This document shows positions 7,696 through 14,536 of a DNA stretch of 17,558 nt, in pieces (position 1 is the first letter of the stretch; each line of letters opens with the position of its first letter). Under the pieces are notes generated by a model. That model worked only from the letters and a program-made list of their open reading frames with translations. It was not told the DNA's origin and did not search any database. Position numbers and translations under genes: made by a program. This DNA is from Firmicutes bacterium CAG:110. GTDB taxonomy: Bacteria; Bacillota; Clostridia; Oscillospirales; Oscillospiraceae. The stretch lies in contig HF988056.1 of assembly GCA_000434635.1 (NCBI GenBank), positions 1 to 17,558 of the forward strand. Direction: 5' to 3'.

Positions 7696-8241
7696 GTGGC
7701 AAAGAAGGAAAAAGAAGAAGTAAAGAAGCAGCCCCCGGAGGAAACGCCTCAGGAACCTGTGGAGGAAACCCCGAAGGAGAAGACTCCCGAGGAACCGAAG
7801 CAGAAGGAGATTAGCCCCTGGGAGGAAAAATACAATTCCGAGCACGACGCCCGGCTGCGTCTGGCAGCGGAATATGATAATTTCCGCAAGCGCACCACGA
7901 AGGAAAAGGAGCAGTCCTACGGCAACGGCAAGGCCGACGCCGTAACGAAGATGCTTCCCATCTACGACAATCTGGAGCGCGCGCTGAACCAGCCCACGGA
8001 AGACGCCGCCTACAAAAAGGGCGTGGAGCTGACCATGACGGAGCTGCTGAAGATCTTGAATGGTCTGGGCGTGGAGGTTTTCGGCGAGGTGGGTGACACC
8101 TTCGACCCGAATCTGCACAACGCCGTGATGCATCTGGACAGCGAGGAGCATGACGAAAACGTCATCACCCAGGTGTTCCAGAAGGGCTTCAAAATGGGCG
8201 ATAAGATCGTCCGGTTCGCCATGGTGCAGGTGGCAAATTAA
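7696..8241 (+). CDS. grpE: Nucleotide exchange factor GrpE
   Basis: Cochaperone that releases ADP from DnaK and resets its substrate cycle; cytoplasmic dimer. The 181-aa product begins with a highly charged Lys/Glu/Pro-rich disordered stretch (about residues 1-45), followed by the long dimerisation helix (NSEHDARLRLAAEYDNFRKR) and four-helix region (MLPIYDNLERAL). The C-terminal beta-wing has the family signature around VFQKGFKMGDKIVRFAMVQV. The start is GTG at 7696, fixed by AGGAGGT at 7682-7688 with a 7-nt gap. It is separated from hrcA by an 89-bp gap carrying a strong hairpin, and from dnaK by 43 A/T-rich bases. Confidence 0.97.
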   Translation: MAKKEKEEVKKQPPEETPQEPVEETPKEKTPEEPKQKEISPWEEKYNSEHDARLRLAAEYDNFRKRTTKEKEQSYGNGKADAVTKMLPIYDNLERALNQPTEDAAYKKGVELTMTELLKILNGLGVEVFGEVGDTFDPNLHNAVMHLDSEEHDENVITQVFQKGFKMGDKIVRFAMVQVAN

Positions 8242-8284
8242 ATTCATAAACAATTTAGCTTTAATATATTAGGAGGAAAACATT

Positions 8285-10105
8285 ATGTCTAAGATTATCG
8301 GTATCGACCTTGGTACTACCAATTCCTGTGTTGCTGTTCTGGAAGGCGGCGAGCCTGTTGTCATCGCCAACGCCGAAGGCAACCGTACTACCCCCTCTGT
8401 TGTTGCATTTTCCAAGACCGGCGAGCGTATGGTCGGTCAGGTGGCAAAGCGTCAGGCTGTGACCAACGCTGACCGCACCGTGTCTTCCATCAAGCGTCAC
8501 ATGGGTGAAAATTATCACGTCACCATCGACGGCAAGGGCTACACCCCTCAGGAGATCAGCGCCATGATCCTGCAGAAGCTGAAGGCGGACGCCGAGGCTT
8601 ATCTGGGTCAGCCGGTCACCGAGGCCGTCATCACCGTCCCCGCTTACTTCTCCGACGCACAGCGTCAGGCGACGAAGGACGCCGGTAAGATCGCGGGTCT
8701 TGACGTGAAGCGTATCATCAACGAGCCTACCGCAGCCGCTCTGGCTTACGGCCTCGACAAGGAATCCGAGCAGAAGATCATGGTTTATGACCTTGGCGGC
8801 GGCACCTTCGATGTGTCCATTCTGGACATCGGCGACGGCGTCATCGAGGTTCTGGCCACTGCCGGCGACACCCATCTGGGCGGCGACGACTTCGACCAGA
8901 GAATCATGGACTATCTGGTTGCCGAATTCAAGAAGGCGGAGGGCATCGATCTGTCGAAGGACAAGGTCGCCATGCAGCGTCTGAAGGAGGCTGCCGAGAA
9001 GGCCAAGATTGAGCTGTCCGGCGTTACTTCCACCAACATCAACCTGCCCTATATCACCGCCGACGCCACCGGCCCCAAGCATCTGGACGTGACCCTCACC
9101 CGGGCAAAGTTCAACGAGCTGACCGCCGATCTGGTGGAGCGCACCATGAAGCCCGTCCGTCAGGCTATGTCCGACGCGGGTCTGAGCGCTTCCGACATTC
9201 AGAAGGTGCTGCTGGTTGGCGGCTCCACCCGTATCCCCGCCGTGCAGGATGCCGTTAAGACCATCACCGGCAAGGAAGGCTTCAAGGGCATCAACCCCGA
9301 CGAGTGCGTGGCCGTTGGCGCTGCCATTCAGGGCGGCGTGCTCACCGGCGACGTGCAGGATATCCTGCTGCTGGATGTCACTCCTCTGTCCCTGGGCATT
9401 GAGACCATGGGCGGCGTGTTCACCCGTCTGATCGACCGGAACACCACCATCCCCACCCACAAGAGCCAGATCTTCTCCACCGCTGCGGACGGCCAGACCT
9501 CCGTCGAGGTTCACGTCCTGCAGGGCGAGCGTGAGATGGCTGCCTACAATAAGACGCTGGGCCGCTTCCAGCTCACCGGCATTGCTCCCGCACCCCGGGG
9601 CGTGCCTCAGATCGAGGTTTCCTTCGACATCGACGCCAACGGCATCGTGAAGGTCTCCGCCAAGGATCTGGGTACCGGCAAGGAGCAGAACATCTCCATC
9701 ACCGCTTCCACCAACCTGAGCAAGGAAGACATCGACAAGGCCGTTCACGAGGCTGAGCAGTACGCCGCCGAGGATAAGGCCCGCAAGGACGAAGTGGACA
9801 CCCACAACGCCGCCGACCAGACCGTCTACCAGACCGAGAAGACCCTGAACGAGCTGGGCGACAAGATCGACGCTTCCGAGAAGGCTTCCATCCAGTCCGC
9901 CGTTGACCACCTGAAGGAAGTCAACAAGGGCACCGACATCGAGGCCATCAAGAAGGCCACCGAGGAAGTCCAGCAGGCGTTCTACAAGGTTTCCGAGAAG
10001 CTGTATCAGCAGGCGAACCCTCAGGGCGGCGCACAGCCCGGCGGGAACACCCAGAAGCCCGGCGACGACGGTGTCGTTGACGCCGACTACGAGAGTGTTG
10101 ACTAA
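8285..10105 (+). CDS. dnaK: Molecular chaperone DnaK (Hsp70)
   Basis: ATP-dependent chaperone that binds exposed hydrophobic segments; works with DnaJ and GrpE. The 606-aa length matches Gram-positive DnaK. Visible motifs: phosphate-1 IIGIDLGTTNSCVAV at the N-terminus, phosphate-2 VYDLGGGTFDVSILD near residue 165, the adenosine motif VLLVGGSTRIPAVQ near 310, the linker DILLLDVTPLSLGIE near 360, then the beta-sandwich substrate-binding domain and helical lid, ending in a Gly/Pro/Gln-rich tail and VVDADYESVD. Between TVSSIKRHMG and YTPQEISA it lacks the roughly 24-residue insertion of Gram-negative DnaK. AGGAGG at 8271-8276 precedes the ATG. Codon choice is more biased than in its neighbours, as expected for high expression. 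No dnaJ follows; the next gene is convergent. Confidence 0.98.
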   Translation: MSKIIGIDLGTTNSCVAVLEGGEPVVIANAEGNRTTPSVVAFSKTGERMVGQVAKRQAVTNADRTVSSIKRHMGENYHVTIDGKGYTPQEISAMILQKLKADAEAYLGQPVTEAVITVPAYFSDAQRQATKDAGKIAGLDVKRIINEPTAAALAYGLDKESEQKIMVYDLGGGTFDVSILDIGDGVIEVLATAGDTHLGGDDFDQRIMDYLVAEFKKAEGIDLSKDKVAMQRLKEAAEKAKIELSGVTSTNINLPYITADATGPKHLDVTLTRAKFNELTADLVERTMKPVRQAMSDAGLSASDIQKVLLVGGSTRIPAVQDAVKTITGKEGFKGINPDECVAVGAAIQGGVLTGDVQDILLLDVTPLSLGIETMGGVFTRLIDRNTTIPTHKSQIFSTAADGQTSVEVHVLQGEREMAAYNKTLGRFQLTGIAPAPRGVPQIEVSFDIDANGIVKVSAKDLGTGKEQNISITASTNLSKEDIDKAVHEAEQYAAEDKARKDEVDTHNAADQTVYQTEKTLNELGDKIDASEKASIQSAVDHLKEVNKGTDIEAIKKATEEVQQAFYKVSEKLYQQANPQGGAQPGGNTQKPGDDGVVDADYESVD

Positions 10106-10117
10106 ATCCGAATGCCT

Positions 10118-10153
10118 AAGGGGCGGCAAACGCCGCCCCTTGGGGCTGCCCCA
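10118..10153. terminator. GC-rich hairpins between convergent dnaK and the solute-binding protein gene
   Basis: A perfect 10-bp stem (AAGGGGCGGC, loop AAAC, GCCGCCCCTT; 10118-10141) starts 12 nt after the dnaK stop, followed by a second small palindrome at 10141-10153 that can form alternative pairings with it. There is no U-tract on either strand, so it is terminator-like rather than canonical. Being symmetrical it could limit read-through from both convergent genes. Confidence 0.6.
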
Positions 10154-10187
10154 TTCCAAGTTCTACAAGCTCAAGCAGTCAGCCGGA

Positions 10188-12347
10188 TTAGTAGCCCTTG
10201 ATGTTGGAGTAGAGAATTGCACGAGCAGGCCCGAAGAAGGGAGAAGTCACAAAATTCTCAATGTTGGCGTTGTACACGTCATAGTAGTAGTTGGAGTACA
10301 GGGGGATGTCGGGCATGAGCTCGTTCCATCTCTCGATGTAAGCCATCCACCACTCGTTGTACTCGTCCTCGGTAGTGGCGTTGTAAACCATACCCATGGA
10401 CAGGTAATCCATGCCCAGCTTGTCGCCGGAAGCCTCAACGGCCTCTTCGTAGGTCAGACGGTCAGCAGCCAGATCGTAGGGGAACGCCAGATCGTAAGGA
10501 TCGATGACCTTGTTGGAGGAGTAGTCAGCCCAATCGGGGCTGGGGTTCCAGTTGTAGGAGTAGTCATAGACAGCGTTGTTCCAGCCGGTAGCCAGGTTGA
10601 ACATGCCGTAGATGGGGGTTCCGCCGTAGCCCATGGAGGCGTCACGGTAGATGTTGCCAAGCAGGGTGGTAAAGTCACCGGTGGTAGCACGGATGACCAT
10701 ACCGGCAGCGGAAACGTCGGAGGAGTTGGCCAGATTGGTGTTCAGCAGATCGGTAACGTTGTTGGGCGTGGTGCCGAACCAGTTGATGGCCAGAGGCATG
10801 TAGTACTCGCCGTTGATCTCAACGGTCTTGTAGACCACGTTATCGGTGTTCGCAACGGAAGCGTAGGTCTTGTTGCCGGCGTCGTTGCCGAAGATGTCCT
10901 TCGCATTGGCTTCCTCAGCGGTCAGCTTCTTGTAACGGACAGCGTCAACACCGGTAGCGCCCTCAACGTAGGGCTCGCCCTTGGAGTTGTAGATCCAGCC
11001 GCCCTCTTCCAGAACCTTCTTGGCGGTGTCGGGAGAGAAGGTGTAGTCGATCAGCTCGATGTCGTCCTGAACAGCCTTCCACATGTCGAAGTCGGGGGAG
11101 TAGGGGCCGTCAACGACGACGCCGTAGCCACCGGTGAAGGTCTGGCAGAACTCGGTACGGTTCAGCAGGTAGGTGATGGCCTGACGAACCTCGGGGAACA
11201 TGGTGGGTCCGAAGTCGCACTCGAACTCGACCTTGCCGTAGCCGGCTCTCTGGTAGTGAACCTCGGAGAAGTTCACATCGTCAACGATCGCCAGAGCGGC
11301 CTTGGTGTCGTCACCGCCGGTGATGCCGGACAGGACGTCAACAGCGCCGGTCTTCAGCTGCTCCAGCTGAGTCTCGGAAACGACGAAGACATAGACAATG
11401 GTCTCGATGGAGGGGGTCTGACCCTCGAAGTTGCCCTTGAACTCAGGGTTGATGGTCAGAGTGCACTGCTTGGTGCCCTGATCCCAGTCGGTGATAACGT
11501 AAGCGCCGGAGAAGGGGTAGGTGGAGACGTCGTAACGGCTCTCGCTCATGTGAGCGGCGGTGACGTACTCACCAGCGTCGTCCTTAGCGTAGAACGCATC
11601 GGACAGGTAGCAGCCTTCGCCGTCGTCCTTGATTTCCACGCCATCGCCCAGCCACAGGCCCAGAGGAGCGGGATCAAATGCAGCGTAGGTGTAGGCGAAG
11701 TAATAAGACGCATATTCAACAGTCACGGTCACAGAGAAGGTGTACTCATCCAGCAGGCGAATGCCGGAGAAGACCTTGGAAGCGCCCTCAGTCTCTTCGC
11801 CGGTGTAAGCGTTGAACTCCTTGTAGCCCACGAAGGACTGGCCCAGGGTGCCGGGCATACCGGCAGCAACAGCAACGGGGGTGGAGAACGCCATGACCTG
11901 CGCCAGATAGTTGGCAGCGGTGATGGGGGTGCCATCGGAGAAGGTCAGGCCCTCGTTGATGGTCACGGTGTAAGTAGCGGTGCCGTCGTCGTTGTCAGTC
12001 TCGGTGTGATCCTTGACAGCGGTCTCGTTCCAGACGTAAGCGCCGCCCTGGTTGGTCTCCATAGTGCCGTAGCCGATGGTCAGCTTCTGGATGTCCTGAT
12101 CGGACGCGCCGGCGGAAGAACCGCCCCAGCCGGGATAACGGAAGTCGCCGGACAGCTCGGTGGTGCTGCCCAGAATCGCGCGGTTGGGCGCAGTGGGTGC
12201 TGCTGCAGTATCTGCTTTGGTCTCAGCGGACACGTCGGCAGCAGTAGGTGCAGCAGTCTCGGTGGTGCCATTGGAACCGCAGGCAGCCAGACCCAGCATC
12301 ATAACGACTGCCAGAAGCAGGCTCAGAAGCTTGGTGAACTTTTTCAT
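10188..12347 (-). CDS. ABC transporter substrate-binding lipoprotein, family 5 (peptide/oligopeptide type)
   Basis: Extracytoplasmic solute receptor for an ABC importer, anchored to the outer face of the membrane. The 719-aa product starts with a lipoprotein signal: basic MKKFTK, a hydrophobic core and lipobox LAAC with Cys23, followed by an Ala/Thr-rich tether to about residue 55. The rest matches the family 5 fold: SDGTPITAANYLAQVMAF in the N-terminal lobe, then YPFSGAYVITDWDQGTKQCTL and PEFKG, TQLEQLKTGAVDVLSG, and VRQAITYLLNRTEFC. It is longer than the usual 520-600 aa. No permease or ATPase gene is adjacent, so its partner transporter must be encoded elsewhere and the ligand cannot be named. 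The ATG at 12347 has GGGAGG eight bases upstream. A strong promoter lies about 100 bp upstream. Peptides are the family default, but other ligands (sugars, nickel, opines) are possible. Confidence 0.93.
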   Translation of the reverse strand: MKKFTKLLSLLLAVVMMLGLAACGSNGTTETAAPTAADVSAETKADTAAAPTAPNRAILGSTTELSGDFRYPGWGGSSAGASDQDIQKLTIGYGTMETNQGGAYVWNETAVKDHTETDNDDGTATYTVTINEGLTFSDGTPITAANYLAQVMAFSTPVAVAAGMPGTLGQSFVGYKEFNAYTGEETEGASKVFSGIRLLDEYTFSVTVTVEYASYYFAYTYAAFDPAPLGLWLGDGVEIKDDGEGCYLSDAFYAKDDAGEYVTAAHMSESRYDVSTYPFSGAYVITDWDQGTKQCTLTINPEFKGNFEGQTPSIETIVYVFVVSETQLEQLKTGAVDVLSGITGGDDTKAALAIVDDVNFSEVHYQRAGYGKVEFECDFGPTMFPEVRQAITYLLNRTEFCQTFTGGYGVVVDGPYSPDFDMWKAVQDDIELIDYTFSPDTAKKVLEEGGWIYNSKGEPYVEGATGVDAVRYKKLTAEEANAKDIFGNDAGNKTYASVANTDNVVYKTVEINGEYYMPLAINWFGTTPNNVTDLLNTNLANSSDVSAAGMVIRATTGDFTTLLGNIYRDASMGYGGTPIYGMFNLATGWNNAVYDYSYNWNPSPDWADYSSNKVIDPYDLAFPYDLAADRLTYEEAVEASGDKLGMDYLSMGMVYNATTEDEYNEWWMAYIERWNELMPDIPLYSNYYYDVYNANIENFVTSPFFGPARAILYSNIKGY

Positions 12348-12350
12348 TCA

Positions 12351-12426
12351 GAATTCCTCCCTCAGAAATTTTTAAGACAGACGATCAGAAGTCATCCGTC
12401 AGATTTACGTCCCTCAGGAGGTATTC
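12351..12426 (-). promoter_or_regulatory. 5' leader with self-complementary anti-ribosome-binding-site segment
   Basis: In the leader of the solute-binding protein mRNA, GAATACCTCC (12426-12417) is complementary at 9 of 10 positions to GGAGGAATTC (12360-12351), the segment that contains the ribosome binding site. The two arms are 56 nt apart. CTGAGGGA also occurs twice, once beside each arm. Pairing would hide the Shine-Dalgarno sequence. No known riboswitch class was recognised. Confidence 0.45.
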
Positions 12427-12446
12427 CCCCCAGAAACGTTACATAT

Positions 12447-12475
12447 ATTATGCACTATCCGTCACTCGTTGTCAA
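12447..12475 (-). promoter_or_regulatory. Strong vegetative promoter of the solute-binding protein gene
   Basis: On the minus strand: perfect -35 TTGACA (12470-12475), 17-bp spacer, -10 CATAAT (12447-12452, five of six). The predicted start near 12440 leaves a leader of about 93 nt before the ATG. Confidence 0.85.
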
Positions 12476-12675
12476 ATGTTTTTTGCATTTCATTGGATTC
12501 TACAAAAAGCGCACTATTTCGTCATGTTTTTTGTGCGCATGGACGAACCCGAAACCAATTCCATGACTTTTCCCCCACCTTTTCGTGTTTTCGCTCCCCC
12601 GGCGCCGCACCCACCGGCAGCCGCCCTTCCAATGGGACGCAGCCCTGTTGGGAGGATATTCTCTCCTGAAGCAGC

Positions 12676-12723
12676 AAAAAAGCACCGGGTTTTCCATACT
12701 TTCACGGAAAACCCGGCACTTTT
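12676..12723 (-). terminator. Rho-independent terminator
   Basis: On the minus strand an 11-bp perfect stem (CCGGGTTTTCC 12716-12706, 10-nt loop, GGAAAACCCGG 12695-12685) continues through a 2x2 internal mismatch into further A-T pairs and is followed by six T residues (12681-12676). It lies about 150 nt after the thioredoxin-like lipoprotein gene and is the best candidate for the end of that operon. Confidence 0.8.
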
Positions 12724-12790
12724 GGCACCCCTGACCCGTCCAAATACGGACCCGGAAGAGTACCGGCAAAATCAGACGTAGCCGCATTTT

Positions 12791-12857
12791 ATACTGAACT
12801 CCAATTAAAATCTTTTTTAAAGATTTTAATTGGAGTTCATTAATTGAAGTTCAGTAT
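12791..12857. repeat. 67-bp AT-rich palindromic element, MITE-like
   Basis: A 21-bp perfect inverted repeat (12795-12815 with 12819-12839, loop TTT) is followed by a third arm (12840-12857) that is the inverse of the outermost left 18 bp (12791-12808) with one mismatch. The left arm can therefore pair with either of two right arms. TA dinucleotides stand at both ends (12792-12793 and 12855-12856) of CTGAACT...AGTTCAG. It is much richer in A/T than its surroundings. No U-tract follows on either strand, so a terminator is unlikely. Confidence 0.7.
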
Positions 12858-12876
12858 GAGAAGATAAATTCGTTTG

Positions 12877-13818
12877 TCAGCCCATATCGGCGGCAAGGGC
12901 CTGGTCGATGAGTTTTTGCAGCGTCTCCGCCTGCTTCTTTTCCGTGATGGCGCCTACGATGGGGTCACCCACGATGTTGCCGCTACGGTCAACCACATAG
13001 GTGGTGGGGTAGGCAAAAATGTTTGTAGTGAACTTTCCCGCCTCGCCGTCGGAAGGGAAATACACATTCTGATAGGTCGCGCCCTTCTTGGCCAGTACAT
13101 CTTTTGCTTCGGAAATTGCCGCTTCGTTGCCGTCCAGCGTGAAGGTGTTGACGCCGATGAGCGCGCCGCCCTTCTGTGCCAGCTCCTTGTTCAGTGCGTC
13201 CAGCTCGGAAAGCTCGCCCACGCAGGGATTGCAGGTGGTGAACCAGAAATTCACTACGGTGACGGCGTTGCCGGAGAACAGCTCGTCGCTCTTCACCGGG
13301 TTCCCATCCAGATCCTTGCCCTCAAAGGCGGGGAATTTTTCCATGCTGCCGTCATCGGGAACCATACTCATGTCGTCGCCGGCCGGCATACTCATATCGC
13401 TGTCCATGGACATCTCCGCGACCTCGGGATACTTTTCCTCCAGCATGGTCAGCGCGCTTTCGATATCGCGAATCTTCTTCGCTTCGCCGCGGAGCAGCCT
13501 CCGCTCGCTCGCCGTAAACTGATCCTTGGCGGCCTTGATGGTGTCCAGCAGGAACTCGCCGTAGTTTTTGCCGTCCTCAACCATGGCCATGCCCTTGTCG
13601 GCTTCCATGAAGACCTTTTCCCAAAGCGCGGTATTCTCCGAGAAAATCGCGGTTTCCTCCGCCATCAGCTCCTTGTGCATGGCGACCGCCTCCTCGAGGC
13701 TCTTCGGCTCACTGCCCATTTTACCGACGCCCTTTGCGCCGCAGGCTGCCAGAGAAAGCGCCATCAGTGCGGCAAGCAGCAGTACCAGCAATCTGCCGGC
13801 ATTATTCATCTTATTCAT
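12877..13818 (-). CDS. Thioredoxin-fold (TlpA/redoxin-like) lipoprotein with Met-rich linker
   Basis: Predicted extracytoplasmic thiol-disulfide or peroxide-linked redox protein. The 313-aa product has a lipoprotein signal with lipobox LAAC (Cys26), then a helical region at about 40-132 rich in Glu, Lys and Met. An unusual Met/Asp stretch at 136-159 has MSM repeats (Met136, 138, 142, 144, 150, 152, 159). The C-terminal thioredoxin-like domain at about 162-313 has VVNFWFTTCNPCVGEL with the active-site pair Cys196/Cys199 and a later cis-proline segment FAYPTTYVVDRSG. The ATG at 13818 has AAGGAGG ten bases upstream; a second ATG three codons later is too far from it. It begins 18 nt after tadA stops, so the two are probably cotranscribed. 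Function of the helical region is unknown. Electron supply may come from the polyferredoxin encoded upstream; that is an inference. Confidence 0.9.
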   Translation of the reverse strand: MNKMNNAGRLLVLLLAALMALSLAACGAKGVGKMGSEPKSLEEAVAMHKELMAEETAIFSENTALWEKVFMEADKGMAMVEDGKNYGEFLLDTIKAAKDQFTASERRLLRGEAKKIRDIESALTMLEEKYPEVAEMSMDSDMSMPAGDDMSMVPDDGSMEKFPAFEGKDLDGNPVKSDELFSGNAVTVVNFWFTTCNPCVGELSELDALNKELAQKGGALIGVNTFTLDGNEAAISEAKDVLAKKGATYQNVYFPSDGEAGKFTTNIFAYPTTYVVDRSGNIVGDPIVGAITEKKQAETLQKLIDQALAADMG

Positions 13819-13836
13819 ATGTTTTGTTCCTCCTTG

Positions 13837-14319
13837 TTATTGTTGGTTTTTCCATCTGGGTCTGGAACGCAGTTCCATCCGGAGATTACGGAAAAATTCC
13901 GTCAGCAGCGCCCCGCACTCGGCTTCCCGGACGCCGCTTTCCACTTGCGGGTGATGATTGAACTCCATGGAAAACAGACTGCACACCGAATCCACAGCGC
14001 CGCACTTCCGGTCGGAAGCGCCGTAGACCACCCGGGGGATGCGGGCGTTGATAATGGCCCCGGCACACATGGGGCAGGGTTCCAGCGTCACGTATAGGGT
14101 ACACTCCCACAGACGCCAGCCGCCCAAACGCCGGCATGCTTCCCCGATGGCTTCTATCTCCGCGTGGGCGAGGGCGGACTTGTCCGTCTCCCGGCGGTTG
14201 CGCCCCCGGCCGACGATGGTGTCCCCCCGGACGATCACGCAGCCCACCGGCACCTCGCCGTCCGCCGCGGCCTCCCGCGCCAGAGCAAGCGCTTCGTCCA
14301 TAAAATACGTGTCCTCCAT
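13837..14319 (-). CDS. tadA: tRNA-specific adenosine-34 deaminase TadA
   Basis: Zinc enzyme that converts the wobble adenosine of tRNA-Arg(ACG) to inosine; essential in most bacteria. The 160-aa product has the deaminase signature: HAEIEAI with the zinc His and catalytic Glu, and PCPMCAGAI with the two zinc cysteines, plus N-terminal MDEALALAREAAADGEVPVG and the C-terminal FFRNLR segment that contacts tRNA. The ATG at 14319 matches the conserved N-terminus and has AAAGGAGGG at proper spacing; an in-frame codon at 14373 lies upstream of this site and inside the promoter. It has its own promoter (14342-14370) and ends 18 nt before the lipoprotein gene. Its place amid redox genes is probably accidental. 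Confidence 0.97.
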   Translation of the reverse strand: MEDTYFMDEALALAREAAADGEVPVGCVIVRGDTIVGRGRNRRETDKSALAHAEIEAIGEACRRLGGWRLWECTLYVTLEPCPMCAGAIINARIPRVVYGASDRKCGAVDSVCSLFSMEFNHHPQVESGVREAECGALLTEFFRNLRMELRSRPRWKNQQ

Positions 14320-14341
14320 GACGATCCCTCCTTTTGGGATA

Positions 14342-14370
14342 ATCATAGCGAATCCGGACGGGGCAGTCAA
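14342..14370 (-). promoter_or_regulatory. Vegetative promoter of tadA and the thioredoxin-like lipoprotein gene
   Basis: Minus strand: -35 TTGACT (14365-14370), 17-bp spacer, -10 TATGAT (14342-14347); five of six bases match consensus in each. Start site expected near 14335, 16 nt before the tadA ATG, with AAAGGAGGG in between. Confidence 0.85.
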
Positions 14371-14393
14371 CAAAAATCCTTATACGAGTTTTT

Positions 14394-14536
14394 GATAAAA
14401 CGCTTAAAGGCGTTTTATCAGGCCGCAGGATTGCGGCCTGCGGCATTGCCGCAAAAAACGAAGTCAATACATTTCTTACCGCCGACAGGCGGTCTGCTGT
14501 GAAACAGCTCAAATAAAATGATGAAATCATTTTATT
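14394..14536. repeat. Array of six hairpins, possible dispersed palindromic element or structured RNA
   Basis: Six inverted repeats stand almost end to end. Their arms are: 14394-14403/14410-14419 (10 bp), 14420-14427/14432-14439 (8 bp), 14439-14444/14448-14453 (6 bp), 14478-14483/14488-14493 (6 bp), 14496-14500/14504-14508 (5 bp) and 14512-14522/14526-14536 (11 bp). All stems are perfect. The two terminal hairpins start with related sequences (GATAAAACG and AATAAAATG). An alternative 8-bp pairing, 14422-14429 with 14437-14444, excludes the second and third hairpins. The outermost right hairpin overlaps the stop codon of the polyferredoxin gene and could act as its terminator. Confidence 0.75.

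Larger units (their letters stand above)
12348..12876. other. 529-bp non-coding region
   Basis: Between the solute-binding protein start and the end of the thioredoxin-like gene. It contains the leader and promoter at 12351-12475, a terminator at 12676-12723 and the palindromic element at 12791-12857. The short open frames on both strands lack ribosome binding sites and protein-like composition, so I see no gene here. Nothing recognisable lies in about 12480-12670. Confidence 0.7.

Noticed and set aside
8261..10159. A 632-codon open frame on the minus strand opposite dnaK
   Set aside because: Antisense shadow of dnaK; Leu/Gly/Val-rich product without motifs and no ribosome binding site.
12351..12440. 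A known riboswitch in the leader of the solute-binding protein gene
   Set aside because: No conserved core of any riboswitch class I know; only the anti-ribosome-binding-site complementarity is visible.
10071..12566. An 831-codon open frame on the plus strand opposite the solute-binding protein gene
   Set aside because: It is an antisense shadow produced by codon bias; its product is Gly/Val-rich without family motifs, it overlaps the end of dnaK and the reverse strand has a clear lipoprotein gene with promoter and ribosome binding site.
12500..12787. A 95-codon minus-strand frame in the non-coding gap
   Set aside because: No ribosome binding site, runs through the terminator hairpin, and the product is Arg/Trp/Cys-rich without protein-like pattern.
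14463..14468. TTGACT on the minus strand inside the hairpin array as a promoter -35
   Set aside because: No acceptable -10 at the right distance; the tadA promoter at 14342-14370 is far better.
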